Positions 12,626 through 64,000 of a stretch of DNA of 64,000 nucleotides are shown in pieces (within the stretch, counting starts at the first letter, position 1; each line of letters opens with the position of its first letter). The notes below the pieces were generated by a model, which saw only the letters and a list, made by a program, of their open reading frames with translations, did not search any database and was not told the DNA's origin. Source of the DNA: Zoroaster sp. YZ-2022 (Eukaryota; Echinodermata; Asteroidea; Forcipulatida; Zoroasteridae); NCBI GenBank assembly GCA_029582265.1, contig CM055819.1, positions 37,031,384-37,095,383 on the forward strand, given 5' to 3'. A program made the translations under genes and the position numbers.

Positions 12626-14749
12626 CTCATAATATTCTTCATTAAACAAATTATATTAATTATAAAATGAAAATAATAAATATTTTTAGGGGTGACGTTT
12701 CTTTTGCTGTTATGTATATTTATACCTGAAAATATATTCTAAGGGATGCTATAAATATATTTAAATATTTTGGACGAGAAAAATGCAAAAAATGGTTTGA
12801 AAATGTGCTTTCGTACACTATATAGGCGAACAATTATGGAGCAAATTTCTTACATTTTTATAATAAAATTCCAAGCTCTTTTGACCAAAGCTTTGATTTT
12901 TAATTTTTTTTTTAATTAATGGGGCTAACCTTATGTGCGTGGACGTCTTGAGCGCCGTTTTTTGAGACGCACAGAATTGTAGTCATCAGAAAATTTATGT
13001 ATAATGGCTCACCCCTAAACTGTTAAAGTTCATGGGGGCACAGAAAATGTACCCAAGAAGAAAAACAGTTGAATCATGCTTCATCTTATTCCAGATGGTT
13101 GTAAAATTGTTTTTAATCTTGAAAATAAAAAATATTGTTTTCGATTTTTAAAATAAAATGGTATAGGCCTAATTTGGAGAAGCTCTCAAAACTTTTAATC
13201 AATATTCTTGAAAGACCAATAAAATGGAAGGTGGTTAAATTTTTTGCAAAAAGTACTTTAAAACTTTAAATGTGTAAAAATGCTGTTAACATTTTGTCAA
13301 ATAAAAAATTTCTTTTCATAACCATGATATTAATGTTTCATTTTCTCAATAATTTTCCACTACCGTCGAAATAAACACCAACGAATTAAGTAGTCTCTTC
13401 GTTCGCTTCTTCTATAAGGAATGTGTCCATTTTGAGGATCAGTATTTTGCAAATGCAAAGCATTCATATATTTTAGTTTCCACAGACAACAGCTTGTTGA
13501 CAGCATAGAACAATAAAATCACAGATGTTCAACGTGAAGAAAATTTAGGTCATGTAAATCTCTTACTATTTGTATCTAGTAAAATCAGTGGTTAAACAAC
13601 TTTTTCCACTTTCACAAGCACTCACTTTCCAGTAAATCATACAATTTCACTATAATTTTATTTCTGTAACATTAAGCATGACTTAGATAAGTTTATGCAA
13701 CCAGTAATACGCCATAATTGTGTAAGTTTTCCAAAAGTAGGTGCGTCATTTCACGAGTGCGGCGAATTACGTACATGGACGATATATAACTCTATGGTCA
13801 CATCACACACTGATTTCCATTTCTTACACTAACCCTCCTATGCCCAGGCTGAAATTTGGCCCAGGGAAGCACCGCACCCACAGACAGTCCGCTTGAGTAT
13901 TTTTGGTTGCATTGCCAATTGTTCACACATGTGTAATTTTCTCTAAGAGTGCTGGAGTTCGTGGCAAACAACCACACTTGTGTATGTCCTACATAAGTTA
14001 TAAGCAGAGTCACACAGAGCTGTGTATGTACTGCATAAGTTATATATATTAGCAGCAGACTCGTATACAGTTGAGTGGTTTTGGTTTGACCTCCTACCAT
14101 ATCCACATGTCCTTGCATTTATTTGAGTGCACTGCACAAAGTCAGTGGGTTGGGAGTTACATACAAATTTTGAGTGTCTTTGATTGTTATAGGACTCCTA
14201 TAACAAAAAGGAGGGCTAACGCCAATGTCAATGACGGATATTGACGGCCGTTGGCGGTATTTGAAATTTGATGCCAGCACTGAATTTGGTGCTGGCACCA
14301 AATTCGGTGCTCACTTCTTTTCAGCCTGGTATAATGCAGCTCAGTGGGTAGACATGATTTCAAGTCTGAGATCGCGGTTATTTTTGTCTGCAGTGCATCA
14401 GCCACGCAAAACGCCGTTTACCCCTACATGGCATTCACAGCCCGAACTAAGGTTAATGTCGGAGGTTAATACACAAGAGGGCGCTATTTAATGCGATACT
14501 GCAGAGTGGCTTCAGGCAAACAAAAAACCACGATCACAGACTAGACTTGGAACCAAGTCTACTCAGTGGGCCTGGGGTGACTGAGTTTTCAGCATTGCAT
14601 GCTAATATTAATAATAAGTGGGTGGGCGGACGGGGACTGCGAAAGCGGCCATAACTATATTTCATGATATACTATATAGTCACCTAATGACAAATCATAT
14701 CAAAATATTTTGTGCAAAAAATTTAAACAATTTGATTTTAGTTCCTTTT
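12626..14749. other. No gene seen upstream of INTS1
   Basis: AT-rich to 13780, then more mixed. The only local structure noted is GAATTTGGTGCTGGCACCAAATTCGGTGC at 14282-14310, a palindrome-like repeat. No conserved protein was recognised on either strand. Confidence 0.5.
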
Positions 14750-14919
14750 TATATTTTGTGTCGATATTCCTTGAAATCAGACTTACATACAGCACAGATC
14801 GACGCGCCGAGAGCACACAAAGCACGGTAGCTACTCTATGACAAAATGGCGACGCGCACGGACGAACTCTGCAACTGACTTGTGCGAAGTTGTACTTGTT
14901 GTAGGCAGAACTTCTGAAT
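14750..14919 (+). promoter_or_regulatory. Probable INTS1 promoter and 5' UTR
   Basis: This stretch is richer in GC and CpG than its surroundings and lies directly before the chosen start codon. It holds CAAAATGGCGAC (14842-14853), resembling the YY1 element (CAAGATGGCGGC) that often sits just downstream of the start site in housekeeping genes. No TATA box stands out. Transcription probably starts near 14800-14845. The role is inferred; no transcript evidence is available. Confidence 0.45.

Positions 14920-14933
<14 letters not shown>
14838..14933 (+). other. Upstream ORF overlapping the INTS1 start codon
   Basis: An ATG at 14838 opens 31 codons ending at TAA 14931-14933, overlapping the INTS1 ATG in another frame. 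A second ATG at 14846 opens a 10-codon ORF (MATRTDELCN) ending at 14878. Both matter only if transcription starts upstream of them. They could lower INTS1 translation. Confidence 0.35.
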
Positions 14934-63362
<48,429 letters not shown>

Positions 63363-63380
63363 GTAAGAACAGAATCAGTT

Positions 63381-63680
63381 ATATAGGTTGGTGAAATTCT
63401 TGCGTAGGGAGATGAACAATTGATTTAATTTTGCCCTACACCGACGCAAGAATTTCACCAACCTATATATATCGCGGAACCCGCTGCTATATGTGATTCT
63501 AGCCGGCCAATTGTCATCGGGCAAGCTCGTTGGTCGAGAGGTTAAGACGTCTGCACTAGTAAGCAGGAGGTCGTGGGTTTGAATCCCGCCCGAGTCGCCT
63601 GTGTAGTTTTCACAGACACTCGGAAAGCACTGAGTATACAGTGCTATACACACGTCGGTGTAGGGCAAAATTAAATCAAT
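63381..63680 (+). repeat. tRNA-headed SINE next to its own inverted 3' end
   Basis: SINE 63520-63680: A-box-like TTGGTCGAGAGGTTAAGACG, B-box-like GGGTTTGAATCCC, end CGTCGGTGTAGGGCAAAATT. The inverse of that end lies at about 63419-63444 inside a hairpin with arms ATAGGTTGGTGAAATTCTTG. INTS1 intron 36. Confidence 0.85.
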
Positions 63681-64000
63681 AGAACCAGTTATATTCTCTT
63701 TGTAAAGTAGATGTGTAATTCCAGCTCCAAATATCAGACATGCAACGGGAAAAAATCTGAATAAAATTTTTTACAAAATTATTTTTTCCACTTGCACCTA
63801 AAACATGCTCAGAAGACACCACAGAGCATCTAGAATATAATTTTTCCGTGGCTGTCCTACACTGTATGGGCTTCAACTTGTTACCCTTTATTTTGTACCA
63901 AAATGGATTTAGACTAATAGTCTGAATCCATTTTGGTACAATTAAATCAAATCATTTTTCACAAATGAATTTTTTTTTTTGGATTCCATGTTTGAATGAA
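63681..64000. other. Start of INTS1 intron 36 beyond the SINE
   Basis: AAAATGGATT...AATCCATTTT near 63899-63935 forms a short hairpin. No exon was recognised before the window ends. Confidence 0.5.

Overview
This is a 64 kb piece of animal nuclear DNA. It is AT-rich, with GT-AG introns, many short TIR transposons, tRNA-headed SINEs and one 500-N scaffold gap. The style of the SINEs and foldback elements (for example TIRs reading GTGACSSGCTCTG) suggests a marine invertebrate deuterostome, most likely an echinoderm. That placement rests on general impression and not on a database match. No bacterial-style operons, CRISPR array, rRNA genes or functional tRNA genes were seen.

One real cellular gene was found, on the + strand: INTS1, the largest scaffold subunit of the Integrator complex. 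It can be followed exon by exon from a start codon at 14920 to a donor at 63362. Thirty-six coding exons join in a continuous reading frame (4,982 nt, about 1,660 codons). Exon 1 carries only 15 codons plus one base. The last quarter or so of the protein should lie beyond 64000. A GC-rich 5' region at about 14750-14919 has a YY1-like motif and two upstream ORFs.

Positions 1-14750 hold no recognisable host gene. They hold a tandem repeat (240-830), a hAT remnant that still encodes the C-terminal dimerisation segment (2013-2663), hAT-type MITEs with 8-bp target duplications (6087-6485, 9053-9265, 11767-12617), a TTAA-class MITE (6606-6918) and a roughly 1.15 kb TIR element with a 9-bp duplication (8745-9894).

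The INTS1 introns are crowded with repeats. Intron 1 has a three-level nest: a 9-bp-TSD element contains a TTAA element, which contains an 8-bp-TSD element. Intron 13 has 53 copies of a 57-bp minisatellite between perfect 29-bp inverted repeats. Intron 16 has 12 copies of an 81-bp repeat. Introns 18 and 30 have tandem 308-bp and 248-bp repeats. Intron 21 has an 1,848-bp element nested in a TTAA element. Intron 31 has a truncated LINE. Intron 25 has a tandem duplication carrying half of exon 26.

Exons 8-10 and their introns occur twice (about 24.7-29.28 kb and 29.8-35.04 kb) around the 500-N gap. The second exon 8 has three indels. The layout fits two alleles placed end to end by the assembler better than a real tandem duplication.
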